From contig NZ_VEHL01000001.1 of assembly GCF_007679965.1 (NCBI RefSeq), forward strand, positions 806,001 through 870,000: a stretch of 64,000 nt of DNA. The letters run 5' to 3'. This DNA is from Bordetella genomosp. 13 (lineage in GTDB: Bacteria; Pseudomonadota; Gammaproteobacteria; Burkholderiales; Burkholderiaceae_B). The position numbers were made by a program, and so were the translations under genes. This document shows, piece after piece, positions 26,681-35,773 of this stretch. The notes beneath the pieces are model-generated. The model had not been told where the DNA came from, searched no databases, and worked only from the letters and a program-made list of their open reading frames with translations. Positions within the stretch are counted from its first letter, which is position 1. Each line of letters begins with the position of its first letter.

Positions 26681-28156
26681 ATGAAAAGAATCAGCAGTGG
26701 AAATGTCGGACTGGACACGATCCTGAACGGCGGCCTACCTCCTCGGCATCTGTATCTCCTCGAAGGCGCGCCGGGTTCCGGCAAGACCACCCTGGCGCTT
26801 GAATTCCTGCGTGCCGGGGTCAAGCAGGGCGAACGCGCCCTGTACGTGACGCTGTCCGAGACCCGCGACGAACTGGCCATGGTGGCCGAATCCCACGGCT
26901 GGAGCATCGATGAGTTCGAGATCTTCGAACTGAGCGCGGTCGATGAGGTCATCGGCGATGGTCGCCAGCAGTCCATTCTCCATCCCTGGGAGATGGAGCT
27001 GGGCGAGACCATCCGGTTGATCCAGCAGGAGGTCGATCGCGTGCAGCCCCAGCGCGTGGTGTTCGACAGCCTGTCCGAGATGCGCCTGCTGGCGCACGAC
27101 CCCATGCGCTATCGCCGGCAGGTGCTGGCGTTGAAGCAGTTCTTCGCCGGCCGCAATTCGACGGTGATCCTGGTGGACGACATGACCGGGATGGACGGCA
27201 GGCAGGATTCCGACCTGCACAGCCTGTGCCACGGCGTCATCACGCTGGAGCGCCTGTCGCTGGACTATGGCCCGTCACGCCGGCGCCTGCACGTGCAGAA
27301 GCTGCGCGGCGTCGACTTCCTCGCCGGCTATCATGATCTCGCCATCCGCACGGGCGGGCTGGACATCTATCCTCGCCTGGTGGCGGCCGACCACCATGAC
27401 GAGTATTCCGGCGAATCCATCGCCAGCGGCGTGGCCGAGCTGGACGCGCTGCTCAATGGCGGTCCGCGGCGCGGCACCAGCATGCTGATCACCGGGCCGG
27501 CGGGCACGGGCAAGACCACCATCGCGCTGCAATACGTGCAGGCGGCCTGCAATCGCGGCGAACGCGCCACCATCTTCGAGTTCGACGAGCGCGTCGGCAC
27601 GCTGCAGCAGCGCGCGCAGGCCTTCAACATGAATATCCGCGGCCAAGTGGAGAGCGGCTGCCTGTCGATCCAGCAGATCGATCCGGCGGCCTTGTCGCCC
27701 GGCGAGTTCGCGGCGCGCGTGCGGCGGGAGGTGGAGCAACGCGGCGTGAAGCTGCTGGTGATCGACAGCCTGAACGGCTATATGGCGGCGATGCAGCACG
27801 AGAAGCAGCTCATCCTGCAGATTCACGAACTGCTGTCGTACCTCAGCCAGAAGGGCATCGTCACGTTCCTGATCAATCCGCAGCAGGGCCTGCTGGGGTC
27901 GATGGCCACCAATCTGAACATTTCCTACGTGTCCGACGTGGTGCTGATGCTGCGCTTCTTCGAGGCGGGCGGACGGATGCGCAAGGCGATCTCCGTGGTG
28001 AAGAATCGGGGCGGGCCACACGAGGATGCGATCCGCGAACTGCGGATCGATTCCAGCGGGGTCCGCGTCGGAGAGCCGCTGACCGCCTTCCGTGGCATCA
28101 TGACCGGAACGCCGGAATACACTGGCGATCCGAGGCCCTTGATGGAATCCAGGTAG
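26681..28156 (+). CDS. KaiC-like double-domain RecA-fold ATPase
   Basis: A 491-residue protein with two KaiC domains. Walker A motifs are GAPGSGKTT (28-36) and GPAGTGKTT (272-280); the Walker B-type segments are RVVFDS and KLLVIDSLNG. The start follows an AGGGAGG Shine-Dalgarno. The cyanobacterial KaiC phosphorylation loop (Ser/Thr pair) is not recognisable, and there are no kaiA/kaiB genes. A clock function is therefore unlikely; such KaiC-like proteins in other bacteria are linked to signalling and stress. The hybrid histidine kinase starts 4 bp downstream, so they are co-translated and probably work together. Confidence 0.9.
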   Translation: MKRISSGNVGLDTILNGGLPPRHLYLLEGAPGSGKTTLALEFLRAGVKQGERALYVTLSETRDELAMVAESHGWSIDEFEIFELSAVDEVIGDGRQQSILHPWEMELGETIRLIQQEVDRVQPQRVVFDSLSEMRLLAHDPMRYRRQVLALKQFFAGRNSTVILVDDMTGMDGRQDSDLHSLCHGVITLERLSLDYGPSRRRLHVQKLRGVDFLAGYHDLAIRTGGLDIYPRLVAADHHDEYSGESIASGVAELDALLNGGPRRGTSMLITGPAGTGKTTIALQYVQAACNRGERATIFEFDERVGTLQQRAQAFNMNIRGQVESGCLSIQQIDPAALSPGEFAARVRREVEQRGVKLLVIDSLNGYMAAMQHEKQLILQIHELLSYLSQKGIVTFLINPQQGLLGSMATNLNISYVSDVVLMLRFFEAGGRMRKAISVVKNRGGPHEDAIRELRIDSSGVRVGEPLTAFRGIMTGTPEYTGDPRPLMESR

Positions 28157-28160
28157 CACG

Positions 28161-30230
28161 ATGGACAGCGCGGCGTGGGAAGGCAGGCAGATACTGGTCT
28201 GCGCGCCATATGGCCGGGACGCGGAGAGCGTGTCGAAATTGCTGCTGGACGAAGGCTACCGGGCGGCGGTGCATGGCGACCTGATGTCCCTGGCCGCCGC
28301 GCTGGACGAGCAAGTCGGGGTGGTGCTGCTGACGGAAGAGGCGCTGCGGTCGGGGGCCGATGTCCTGCAGGCCGCGCTGCTGCGGCAACAGGACTGGTCG
28401 GACATCCCCTTCGTGTTGCTGGCGGCCCAGCGCACCACGCGCACGCGCTCGGTGGAGTTCGTGTATACCCAGCTGCGCACCTGGTTCAGCAACGCGATCG
28501 TGCTGGAGCGGCCCTTGGGCCGCAAGTCGCTGTTCAGTGCGATCGATTCCGCGCTGCGGTCCCGCCAGAAGCAGTTCGAGATGCGCGACCGCCTGGTCGA
28601 GCGTGACCGGGCGCGCGTCGAGCTTGCCGAGAGCAACGAACGCCTGTTGCTGGCCGCGGACGCGGCCGAGATCGGCTTCTGGAGCGTCGATCCGGCCACT
28701 GATGCGCTGGATGGGTCGCCGCGCGTGCGGGCGATGTTCGGCATCGATCACCCCCACGACCTGTCGCTGGAAGACCTGCGCAGGGCACTGCACCCCAACG
28801 ACGCGCCCGACGCGGAGCGGGGATACGCGGCCGCCTGCGATCCCGCGCGCCGCGCGCCTTACGACGTCCAGTTCCGCACCGTGGGCAGGGACGGCACGGT
28901 GCGCTGGGTGGCGGCCAAGGGCCGCGGCCTGTTCGACGACGCGGGCATGTGCGTGCGTGTCATCGGCACCGCCATCGACATCACCGCGCTGAAGTCCGCC
29001 GAGCTGGAGCTGCGCTCGCTGAACGAGACGCTGGAGGAACGCGTGCGGGAGCGCACCGACCGGCTGATGCAGGCCGAGGCCGCGCTGCGCCAGAGCCAGA
29101 AGATGGAGGCCGTGGGTCAGCTGACCGGCGGTATCGCGCACGAATTCAACAACATGCTGACGGGTGTGATCGGCGCCATGGACATCATGCGCCGGCGGCT
29201 GAGCGCTGGCCGCACCGACGGGCTGGAACGCTACATGGAGGCTGCGTCGACCTCAGCGCAGCGCGCCGCCACGCTGACCGCGCGCTTGCTGGCCTTCTCG
29301 CGCCGGCAGTCGCTGGATGCCCGGCCGCTGGACGCGTCCGAGTTGCTGCGCTCGCTGGAAGACCTGCTGCGGCGCACGCTGGGCGAACGCATCGACCTGC
29401 GCATCGTCACCACATCCGGCATGCCCTTTGCCGTGGCGGATGCGAACCAACTGGAAAGCGCGATTCTCAACCTCGTCATCAACGCGCGCGACGCCATGCC
29501 CGACGGCGGACAGCTCACCGTCGAGGCCAAGCCCGTGGACATCGGACCGGACTACGCGCGGGTCAATCCCGAACTGGGCATCGGGCGCTATGTGGTGGTC
29601 ACGGTGTCGGATACCGGCGTGGGCATGGCGCCCGAACTGCTGGAGAAAGTCTTCGAGCCCTTCTTCACCACCAAGGCGGTGGGGCAGGGCACCGGACTGG
29701 GGCTGTCGATGGTGTATGGCTTCGCGCGGCAATCCGGGGGCCAGGTCCGCATCCACAGCGAACTGGGCGTGGGAACCTCGGTATCCCTGTATCTGCGCAG
29801 CGCGCAGGCCGAGCCCAAGGCGGATGACGCGCATGCCGGGCAGGAGACGCCGCAGGGCGCGGGCGAACTGGTGCTGGTGGTGGAGGACGACCCCTCGGTG
29901 CGGCTGTTGATCAAGGACGTGCTGGAAGAGCTGTCCTATCAGCCGCTGGAGGCCGCCGAAGCCGATTCCGCGCTGGCCATCCTGCAATCCGACAGGCCGA
30001 TCCGCCTGATGGTGTCCGACGTGGGCCTGCCGGGCATGAACGGCCGCCAGTTGGCCGAGGTGGCGCGGCAGCATCGGCCCGACCTGCCGATCCTGTTCGT
30101 GACGGGGTACGCGGAGAACGCGGCGATCCGGGCGGGCTTCCTGGGCACCAACATGGCCATGATCACCAAGCCGTTCGCACTGGAGGCCCTGGCGGCGAAG
30201 ATCTCCGAGATGCTGGCCTCGCAGCGGTAG
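28161..30230 (+). CDS. Hybrid sensor histidine kinase (REC-like, PAS, HisKA, HATPase, REC)
   Basis: A 689-residue cytosolic hybrid kinase. Residues ~8-120 resemble a degenerate receiver (RQILVCAPYGRDAESVSKLLLDEGY), then a PAS domain (~170-285, ending in TAIDITALK). A coiled segment follows, with the HisKA box at H327 in GGIAHEFNNML and the ATPase with N-box NLVINARDA, DTGVGM and TGLGLSMVYG. A C-terminal receiver has D620 in MVSDVGLPGMNG. No transmembrane helix. It lies 4 bp after the KaiC-like gene and is tail-to-tail with a BLUF-EAL gene, suggesting a light-linked phosphorelay. Confidence 0.92.
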   Translation: MDSAAWEGRQILVCAPYGRDAESVSKLLLDEGYRAAVHGDLMSLAAALDEQVGVVLLTEEALRSGADVLQAALLRQQDWSDIPFVLLAAQRTTRTRSVEFVYTQLRTWFSNAIVLERPLGRKSLFSAIDSALRSRQKQFEMRDRLVERDRARVELAESNERLLLAADAAEIGFWSVDPATDALDGSPRVRAMFGIDHPHDLSLEDLRRALHPNDAPDAERGYAAACDPARRAPYDVQFRTVGRDGTVRWVAAKGRGLFDDAGMCVRVIGTAIDITALKSAELELRSLNETLEERVRERTDRLMQAEAALRQSQKMEAVGQLTGGIAHEFNNMLTGVIGAMDIMRRRLSAGRTDGLERYMEAASTSAQRAATLTARLLAFSRRQSLDARPLDASELLRSLEDLLRRTLGERIDLRIVTTSGMPFAVADANQLESAILNLVINARDAMPDGGQLTVEAKPVDIGPDYARVNPELGIGRYVVVTVSDTGVGMAPELLEKVFEPFFTTKAVGQGTGLGLSMVYGFARQSGGQVRIHSELGVGTSVSLYLRSAQAEPKADDAHAGQETPQGAGELVLVVEDDPSVRLLIKDVLEELSYQPLEAAEADSALAILQSDRPIRLMVSDVGLPGMNGRQLAEVARQHRPDLPILFVTGYAENAAIRAGFLGTNMAMITKPFALEALAAKISEMLASQR

Positions 30231-30237
30231 GATCGAT

Positions 30238-30257
30238 GCGGCGGCTCAGGCCGCCGC
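30238..30257. terminator. GC hairpin between convergent genes
   Basis: GCGGCGGC (30238-30245) and GCCGCCGC (30250-30257) form an 8-bp perfect stem with a 4-base loop, overlapping the last codons of the BLUF-EAL gene and immediately after the hybrid kinase stop. It lacks a clear T-run, but its location between convergent ends fits a bidirectional stop. Confidence 0.4.
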
Positions 30258-31469
30258 GACGTGTTCCGGCCAGCGCACCTCGGGCACGCAGTTCAACGCC
30301 GGCCTGGCGAACAGGTAGCCCTGGAAGCGCTTTACCCCGGCGGCCTGCAGCCAGCACCACTCCTCGATCGATTCCACGCCCTCGGCCACCGGCGTGATGC
30401 CCATGGCGGTGCAGGCCTGCAGCATGGCGCGCACGATGGCCTGGCGCGGCCCGTCGACGTGGATGCCCTGGATGATGCTGCGATCGATCTTCAGCTTGTC
30501 CGGCTGGAATTCCGCCAGCAGCGACAGGCCCGCGAAGCCCGCGCCGAAGTCGTCGATCGCCACGCCGATGCCCGCCTTGCGCAACCGCGTGATGGCGGCG
30601 CGGAACGCGTCGAGGCACGAGATGGCTTCTTCCTCGGTCACTTCGACGATGACCTGGCCGGGCGACAGGCCGCTTGCGGAGATCTGCGCCAGCAGGCTTT
30701 CCACCGCGTCGGGTATCGCGATCAGCGACATGGGGAACAGATTGACGGACAGCTTGATGTCCTTCTTGATGCCCAGCCGGCGCGCCAGCTGGAAGGCGCA
30801 GGCCTTGGACTGCAGGTCGGCCAGGTAGCGTTGTGCGTCCGGCACGTTTGCGAAGAACTGCTGGGGCGAGCCGCCGTCGTGGCTGCGGATCAGGAATTCG
30901 AACGACGTGATGTTGTGGCACAGCGGCTCGACGATGGGCTGCAGCGCGAACTGATAGGCCTGTCCGGGAACGACGTGTTGCGCGTTGGCGGGCTGCGCGG
31001 CGCTGCCGGCGATGCGCCATTTGCGGGCGTCCTCGCCTTCGACGATGTGGTCCGTCCAGCGCGCCGTGGCGTACTCCTGCAGGATCTTCAGGACCCGGTC
31101 GTCGCTGCTGGCCAGGTTCGTGACTGCCGTCATTTTTTCTAGGATGGCGGACAGCACGCTTTCCGGGCCACGGTCGCGCAGGTCGAGCATGGACATCTGG
31201 TCGCCCGCGAAGCGGCGGATCGGCGCGTGGTCGCGCAGCAGTTGCACGACGTTGTCGTGCCTGGGGTCGCGCTTGATGGCGTCGAACAGGCCTTGCAAGG
31301 CCTCGTCGGGGCCTTCGAGCAGTTGCACGAAGTGGCGACCATCGAACAGCAGGATGCCGGTGATGCGCATCGCGGCATTGCGCACGCGGGCGCCGCGCAG
31401 CAGTTGTTCGAGGTCTTCGTTGCGCAGCGGCTCATGGATGCGGCTGCGGTAGATCAAAGTAGAAAGCAC
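30246..31469 (-). CDS. BLUF photoreceptor fused to an EAL (c-di-GMP phosphodiesterase) domain
   Basis: A 407-residue protein. The BLUF domain spans residues ~1-95: LIYRSR places the flavin-facing Tyr7, ARVRNAA and ITGILLFDGRHFVQLLEG place Asn31 and Gln49. This binds FAD and senses blue light. A helical linker leads to an EAL domain (~155-395) with most catalytic residues: SVNL, VIVEVTEEE, AIDDFGAG, LKIDRS and VAEGVES. The signature EAL triplet itself reads EFL in SFEFLIR. The start is GTG 31469 behind AAGGGA. Blue-light-controlled hydrolysis of c-di-GMP, or signalling through a degenerate EAL, is likely. It faces the KaiC/kinase pair tail to tail. Confidence 0.92.
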   Translation of the reverse strand: MLSTLIYRSRIHEPLRNEDLEQLLRGARVRNAAMRITGILLFDGRHFVQLLEGPDEALQGLFDAIKRDPRHDNVVQLLRDHAPIRRFAGDQMSMLDLRDRGPESVLSAILEKMTAVTNLASSDDRVLKILQEYATARWTDHIVEGEDARKWRIAGSAAQPANAQHVVPGQAYQFALQPIVEPLCHNITSFEFLIRSHDGGSPQQFFANVPDAQRYLADLQSKACAFQLARRLGIKKDIKLSVNLFPMSLIAIPDAVESLLAQISASGLSPGQVIVEVTEEEAISCLDAFRAAITRLRKAGIGVAIDDFGAGFAGLSLLAEFQPDKLKIDRSIIQGIHVDGPRQAIVRAMLQACTAMGITPVAEGVESIEEWCWLQAAGVKRFQGYLFARPALNCVPEVRWPEHVAAA

Positions 31470-31771
31470 GGCGTCCCTTGGAAGCGCAATCGGGGGCGTG
31501 GGCGCCAAATCGCTAAACAACAGCTGAATGATAGCTCGCGCGGCGGCGGCGCGCGGCCCCGGTGCATCAACGGTTGCCAATTGGCTTGCAGCGCGACGTG
31601 TTTTGTTGCCAAAGCGCCGCAATCGGCCTTCGATCCTGCAAATCTGGCGATGGGTTCCTGCATCTTCGATGCTTCGCTGGCTGCATGGCGGTCCAGGCCG
31701 GCCTTGATGATGAAGCCCAGGCACGCCGCGTGCTGAAGAAACGGTTCCAATCAACAGGCGAGGAGCCCGTT
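31470..31771. other. 302-bp divergent intergenic region
   Basis: It separates the BLUF-EAL gene and the small exported protein. A GCCAATTGGC palindrome lies at 31576-31585. No convincing gene or promoter consensus could be pinned down; a GAGGAGC Shine-Dalgarno for the right-hand gene lies just before 31772. Confidence 0.5.
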
Positions 31772-32182
31772 ATGAAGACCCGCAAATACGTGACCGAAGT
31801 GCTGGCCGCTGCTCTGGTAGCCGGTGGAATGACGCTGGGCGGTGCCGCCATGGCGCAGTCGTCGTCGGCAGAACGTGCCGCCACGCCGCCCAATACGCCC
31901 TCGAAGACGCCGAACGATTCGACGGCTGCCCAGCCCAATGCCCCGACCGCCCCGGGCGTCCAGCCGGCCGCTCCGACCGGTCCGGCGCCCACGGGCTCGT
32001 CCACGACCGGCGACGGCTCCATGAAGCACGGCGGCTCGTCCATGGGTCATGGCAGCACGAACTCGTCCAAGTCGGGCTCGCACGACAACCGTGCCGGCTC
32101 GTCGACGGGCAGCAGCAGCGCGCCCTCGAGCGGCGGCCCGGGCTCGCCCGCCGGTTATCCGCAGACCGGCGGCTCGAAGTAA
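31772..32182 (+). CDS. Small exported low-complexity Ser/Gly/Pro-rich protein
   Basis: A 136-residue protein with an N-terminal signal peptide (RKYVTEVLAAALVAGGMTLGGAAMA, cleavage near AMAQ). The mature part is a flexible region rich in Ser, Gly, Pro, Ala and Thr with no hydrophobic core and a KHGGSSMGHGS stretch. The start at 31772 follows GAGGAGC. Similar short exported proteins are common in Burkholderiales, often without known function. It may be a periplasmic or surface-associated filler protein. A bidirectional terminator follows. Function unknown. Confidence 0.75.
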   Translation: MKTRKYVTEVLAAALVAGGMTLGGAAMAQSSSAERAATPPNTPSKTPNDSTAAQPNAPTAPGVQPAAPTGPAPTGSSTTGDGSMKHGGSSMGHGSTNSSKSGSHDNRAGSSTGSSSAPSSGGPGSPAGYPQTGGSK

Positions 32183-32210
32183 TTCCTGCCACACGGTAGC
32201 GGTAAAACTG

Positions 32211-32239
32211 CGAGGCGTCACCCGCGAGGGGACGCCTCG
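32211..32239. terminator. Strong hairpin between the exported-protein gene and dbpA
   Basis: CGAGGCGTC (32211-32219) and GACGCCTCG (32231-32239) are a perfect 9-bp stem with an 11-base loop, followed by TTCT. It lies 28 bp after the exported protein stop and 67 bp before the convergent dbpA end, consistent with a bidirectional terminator. Confidence 0.65.
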
Positions 32240-32306
32240 TTCTGTCGTTCGCGCGTTGCCGACACGAGACGCGCAGCGCGGCGGCCTCGACCGGCAGCCC
32301 GGGAGG

Positions 32307-33692
32307 TCAGCCCTGCATCAAGCGCATGCGGAAACGCCTGCCCTTGATGTTGCCGTTGCCGAGCTTGGCGCAGGCGGCCTTGGCGATGCTGCGTTCCAGC
32401 GCGACATACGTCACCTGATCGCCCACGTTGATCTTGCCGACCTGTTCCTTGGACAGGCCGGCATCGCCCGTCAGCGCGCCCAGCAGGTCGCCGGGCCGCA
32501 ATTTTTCCTTCTTGCCGCCCAGGATCACCATGGTGACCATCGGCGCGCGCAGCGGCACGCTGGAGGCCGCGGTGAATTTCTGCAGGTCGGACCAGCGCAG
32601 CGGCTTGCCCTGGTATTGCTCGATCTGGTTCGCGGCCTGCATCTCGTGCGGGGCGCAAAGGGTCAGCGCCAGGCCATTCTCCTGGCCGCGTCCCGTGCGG
32701 CCGATGCGGTGCACGTGCACCTCGGGATCGCGCGTGACGTCGACGTTGATGACGGCGCCCAGCGCGGGGATGTCCAGGCCGCGCGCGGCCACGTCGGTGG
32801 CCACCAGCACCGAGCAGCTCTGGTTGGCGAATTGGATCAGCACTTCGTCGCGGTCGCGCTGTTCCAGGTCGCCATGCAGCGCCAATGCGCTGACGCCTTG
32901 CGCGCGCAGGTCGTCGGCCAGTTCGCGGCATTGCGCCTTGGTGTTGCAGAAGGCCAGGGCCGAGACCGGGCGGTAGTGATTCAGCAACTGCGCCACCGCC
33001 GCGTTGCGGCCGTCGGGGGCGATCTCGAAGAAGTGCTGCTCGATGCGCGAGGCGTCGTGCTGGGCCTCGACGCGGATCTCGGCGGGATTGCGCAGGAAGC
33101 GCGCGGCGTTCTTGCGGATGTCGTCGGGATAGGTGGCCGAGAACAGCAGCGTCTGGCGCTTGGGCGGGCAGGCCGACACGATGCTGGCCACGTCGTCGAA
33201 GAAGCCCATGTCGACCATGCGGTCGGCCTCGTCCAGCACCAGCGTGCGCAGCGCACTGAGATCGATGGTGGCGCGTTCCAGGTGATCGATGAGGCGTCCC
33301 GGCGTGCCGACCACGATGTGGGCTCCATGCTGCAGGGATTCGACCTGCGGGCGGATGGGCGTGCCGCCGGCCAGGGTCAGGATCTTGATGTTGGCCTCGG
33401 CGCGAGCCAGGCGGCGCAATTCCTGCGCGACCTGGTCGGCCAGTTCGCGCGTGGGGCAGATCACCAGCCCTTGCAGCGCGAAGCGCGTGGCCTCCAGGGT
33501 ATGCAGGATGCCCAGCCCGAAGGTGGCGGTCTTGCCGCTGCCGGTCTTGGCCTGCGCGATCAGGTCGCGCCCTTCGAGGATGAGCGGCAGGCTTTGCGCC
33601 TGGATCTCGGTCATCTCTTTGTAGCCGAGGCTGTCGAGGTTGCCGAGCTGCGCCGGCGACAGGGGCAGGCTGGAAAAGGAGAGGGAAGTCAC
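32307..33692 (-). CDS. dbpA: DEAD-box ATP-dependent RNA helicase DbpA
   Basis: A 461-residue DEAD-box helicase. Q-motif region YKEMTEIQAQSLPLIL, Walker A AKTGSGKT, GTPGRLIDHLE, DEADRM, SATYP, LVATDVAARGLDIP and HRIGRTGRG are all present. The C-terminal ~70 residues form the DbpA RNA-binding domain (KEKLRPGDLLGALTG...KINVGDQVTYVALER). That domain recruits DbpA to hairpin 92 of 23S rRNA during large-subunit assembly. Length and end match the family. It lies 58 bp downstream of the Hsp70-like gene on the same strand but may have its own promoter. Confidence 0.93.
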   Translation of the reverse strand: MTSLSFSSLPLSPAQLGNLDSLGYKEMTEIQAQSLPLILEGRDLIAQAKTGSGKTATFGLGILHTLEATRFALQGLVICPTRELADQVAQELRRLARAEANIKILTLAGGTPIRPQVESLQHGAHIVVGTPGRLIDHLERATIDLSALRTLVLDEADRMVDMGFFDDVASIVSACPPKRQTLLFSATYPDDIRKNAARFLRNPAEIRVEAQHDASRIEQHFFEIAPDGRNAAVAQLLNHYRPVSALAFCNTKAQCRELADDLRAQGVSALALHGDLEQRDRDEVLIQFANQSCSVLVATDVAARGLDIPALGAVINVDVTRDPEVHVHRIGRTGRGQENGLALTLCAPHEMQAANQIEQYQGKPLRWSDLQKFTAASSVPLRAPMVTMVILGGKKEKLRPGDLLGALTGDAGLSKEQVGKINVGDQVTYVALERSIAKAACAKLGNGNIKGRRFRMRLMQG

Positions 33693-33750
33693 GGTAGCGG
33701 CCGCCAGCGGGGTAAAGCCGGAAGTCTAGCAGGCGGGGTGCCCGCGACCC

Positions 33751-35004
33751 TCAGCCGAACTTGCGCGCCGCGTCCAGCGCCAGGCCCGCGCCGATGCTGC
33801 CGAACAGGTCGCCTTCCACGCTGCGCGCCCGCGGCACCAGGGCCGACACGCTTTCGCGCAGGCGCGGCACGCGGCTCGAGCCGCCGGTGAAGAACACGGT
33901 GTCCACGGCGTCCAGCGGTACGCCCGCGTCGCGCAACAGGGCCGCCACTGTGGTCTCGATGCGGCCGACCAGGCCGCCCACCGCCGTGTCGAAGGCCGGC
34001 CGGGTCACGTCCACGTGGCGTCCGGGGGCGATGCGCGACAGGTCGATCTTCGCTTCCGACTCTTCGGACATCGCGATCTTGGCTTCTTCCACCTGGTAGG
34101 CCAGCCAATGCCCGGCGCGCTGCCTGATGACCTCCATGAGCAGGTCCACTTTCTCGCGTTCGGCGGACTGCAGGCGCAGCGTGGCCAGCTGGTCGACCGC
34201 CTTGCGCGCGTAGATGTTGTTGATGGTGTGCCAGCAGGCCAGGTTGCGGTAGGGCGTGGACGGCATGTCCTTGCCGCTGCGCAGCTGCGTGCCCAGGCCC
34301 AGCAGCGGCATGACCTGCGCCAGGCTCAGCTGCATGTCGAAGTCCGATCCGCCGATGTGCACGCCGCCGTGCGCCAGGATGTCCTCGCGGCGGTCGGTCT
34401 TGCCTGCGCGCTGGGGCCCCAGGCGGATCAGCGAGAAGTCGGACGTGCCGCCGCCGATGTCGATGACCAGCACCAGTTCCTCTCGGTCGATCTGCGACTC
34501 GTAGTCGAAGGCCGCGGCCAGGGGCTCGAACTGGAATTCGATGTCGATGAAGCCCACGCTGCGCGCGATCTCGCCCAGGGTGTCCTGCGCCAGTTGGTCG
34601 GCAGCCGGATTGTCGTCGACGAAGTACACCGGGCGGCCCAGCACCACGCGCGTGAAAGGGGTGCCTGCGGCGGTCTCGGCGCGGCGCTTCAGCTCGCCGA
34701 TGAAGCGGGTCAGCAGCACGCGGAACGGCAACGCGCGGCCCTGCACCTCGGTGTGGCCATCCATCAGCGAGCTGCCCAGCAGGCTTTTCATGGCGCGCAT
34801 CAGGCGACCGTCGTAGCCTTCCAGGTAGTCGGCCAGGGCCGCGCGGCCATAGCTGACGTCGTCGTCTTCATCGTGGAAGAAGATGGCCGAGGGCAGAGTA
34901 GGTTTGCCGTCTTCCAACTTAAGCAGGGTATGGTGGCCGGGACGGCTCCAGCCCACCGTCGAGTTGGAGGTGCCGAAGTCCAGGCCGCATGCGGGGAAGG
35001 TCAT
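33751..35004 (-). CDS. yegD: Hsp70-family chaperone-like protein YegD
   Basis: A 417-residue Hsp70/actin-fold ATPase of the YegD type: GLDFGTSNSTVGW at the start, EPLAAAFDYE, LVIDIGGGTSDFSL near 195, and FFTGGSSRVPRLRE near the C-terminus. It contains the nucleotide-binding domain but no classical substrate-binding domain, as normal for YegD. The start at ATG 35004 is chosen because the motif follows within six residues; a GTG/ATG further upstream would add an unmatched tail. It probably acts as an ATP-dependent protein-folding helper, but its clients are unknown. Confidence 0.9.
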   Translation of the reverse strand: MTFPACGLDFGTSNSTVGWSRPGHHTLLKLEDGKPTLPSAIFFHDEDDDVSYGRAALADYLEGYDGRLMRAMKSLLGSSLMDGHTEVQGRALPFRVLLTRFIGELKRRAETAAGTPFTRVVLGRPVYFVDDNPAADQLAQDTLGEIARSVGFIDIEFQFEPLAAAFDYESQIDREELVLVIDIGGGTSDFSLIRLGPQRAGKTDRREDILAHGGVHIGGSDFDMQLSLAQVMPLLGLGTQLRSGKDMPSTPYRNLACWHTINNIYARKAVDQLATLRLQSAEREKVDLLMEVIRQRAGHWLAYQVEEAKIAMSEESEAKIDLSRIAPGRHVDVTRPAFDTAVGGLVGRIETTVAALLRDAGVPLDAVDTVFFTGGSSRVPRLRESVSALVPRARSVEGDLFGSIGAGLALDAARKFG

Positions 35005-35179
35005 CAAAAGCGGGGTGTTCAAGCGTAGGGCGCACAAGTGTAGCCGCAAGCCTGCATGCGGTTTCGTCGCCGCAGCGGCGATGCGTCCCCAAACTGCGCC
35101 GGCCCCGCGAGGGGGCCGGTATGCCACGCTGCAGTCGGAGGCCGCCCGTGTCCATCGGACAGGGGCGGGCCGGGCAGGC

Positions 35180-35677
35180 TTACACGCTGGCGGCCTTCAG
35201 GTTGGTCTGCGCTGCGGCGATGCCGCCGAGCTTGTCGTCGGCGGCCTTTTCCTCGGCCATCGTTTCCTTCAGCAGCTTCAGGGCGTCGTTCATCCCCAGC
35301 AGCTTGGCGTAGGTGCACAGGGTGCCGTAGCCGGCGATCTCGTAGTGCTCCACCTTCTGCGCGGCGGCGATCAGGGCCGCGTCGCGCACGGGGCCTTCTT
35401 CCACTTCCTCGATCACTTCAGCGCCTTCTTCGACCAGGCCTTCCATGGCCATGCATTTCATGCGCTTGAGCTTGAAGTCGCTGGCTTCGACGATGCGGTC
35501 GATGCGCTCGACCTGGCCCTGGGTCTCTTCCAGGTGCGAACGGAAGGCTTCCGCCAGCTTGGGATCGCTAGCCGCGCGCGCCAGCTTGGGCAGGGCGCGG
35601 GTCAGTTGCTTCTCGGCGCTGTAGATGTCCGACAGTTCGTGGATGAACAGGTCTTGAAGGGTCTTGATTTTGGCCAT
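35180..35677 (-). CDS. DUF892 ferritin-like protein (YciF/YciE type)
   Basis: A 165-residue four-helix-bundle protein. ELSDIYSAEKQLTRALPKLARA, HLEETQGQVERIDRIVE and VEHYEIAGYGTL show the DUF892 spacing of Glu and His ligands for a di-iron site. The start is ATG 35677 (GGGAGCA), dropping 19 unmatched codons. Family proteins are induced by stress and stationary phase; iron binding is known for YciF-like members. A second member is encoded at 55.4 kb. Confidence 0.9.
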   Translation of the reverse strand: MAKIKTLQDLFIHELSDIYSAEKQLTRALPKLARAASDPKLAEAFRSHLEETQGQVERIDRIVEASDFKLKRMKCMAMEGLVEEGAEVIEEVEEGPVRDAALIAAAQKVEHYEIAGYGTLCTYAKLLGMNDALKLLKETMAEEKAADDKLGGIAAAQTNLKAASV

Positions 35678-35773
35678 TGCTTGCTCCCAAAAAGAGATGT
35701 GTGCGGGACGATTCGTCCGAAGATCATCTAGCAACCGGCGTACCCGGCCCAGGACGGCATCGCGGCCTGATAG

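Noticed and set aside
26681-28156. Circadian clock interpretation of the KaiC-like protein
   Set aside because: No kaiA or kaiB, and the phosphorylation-site region is not conserved.
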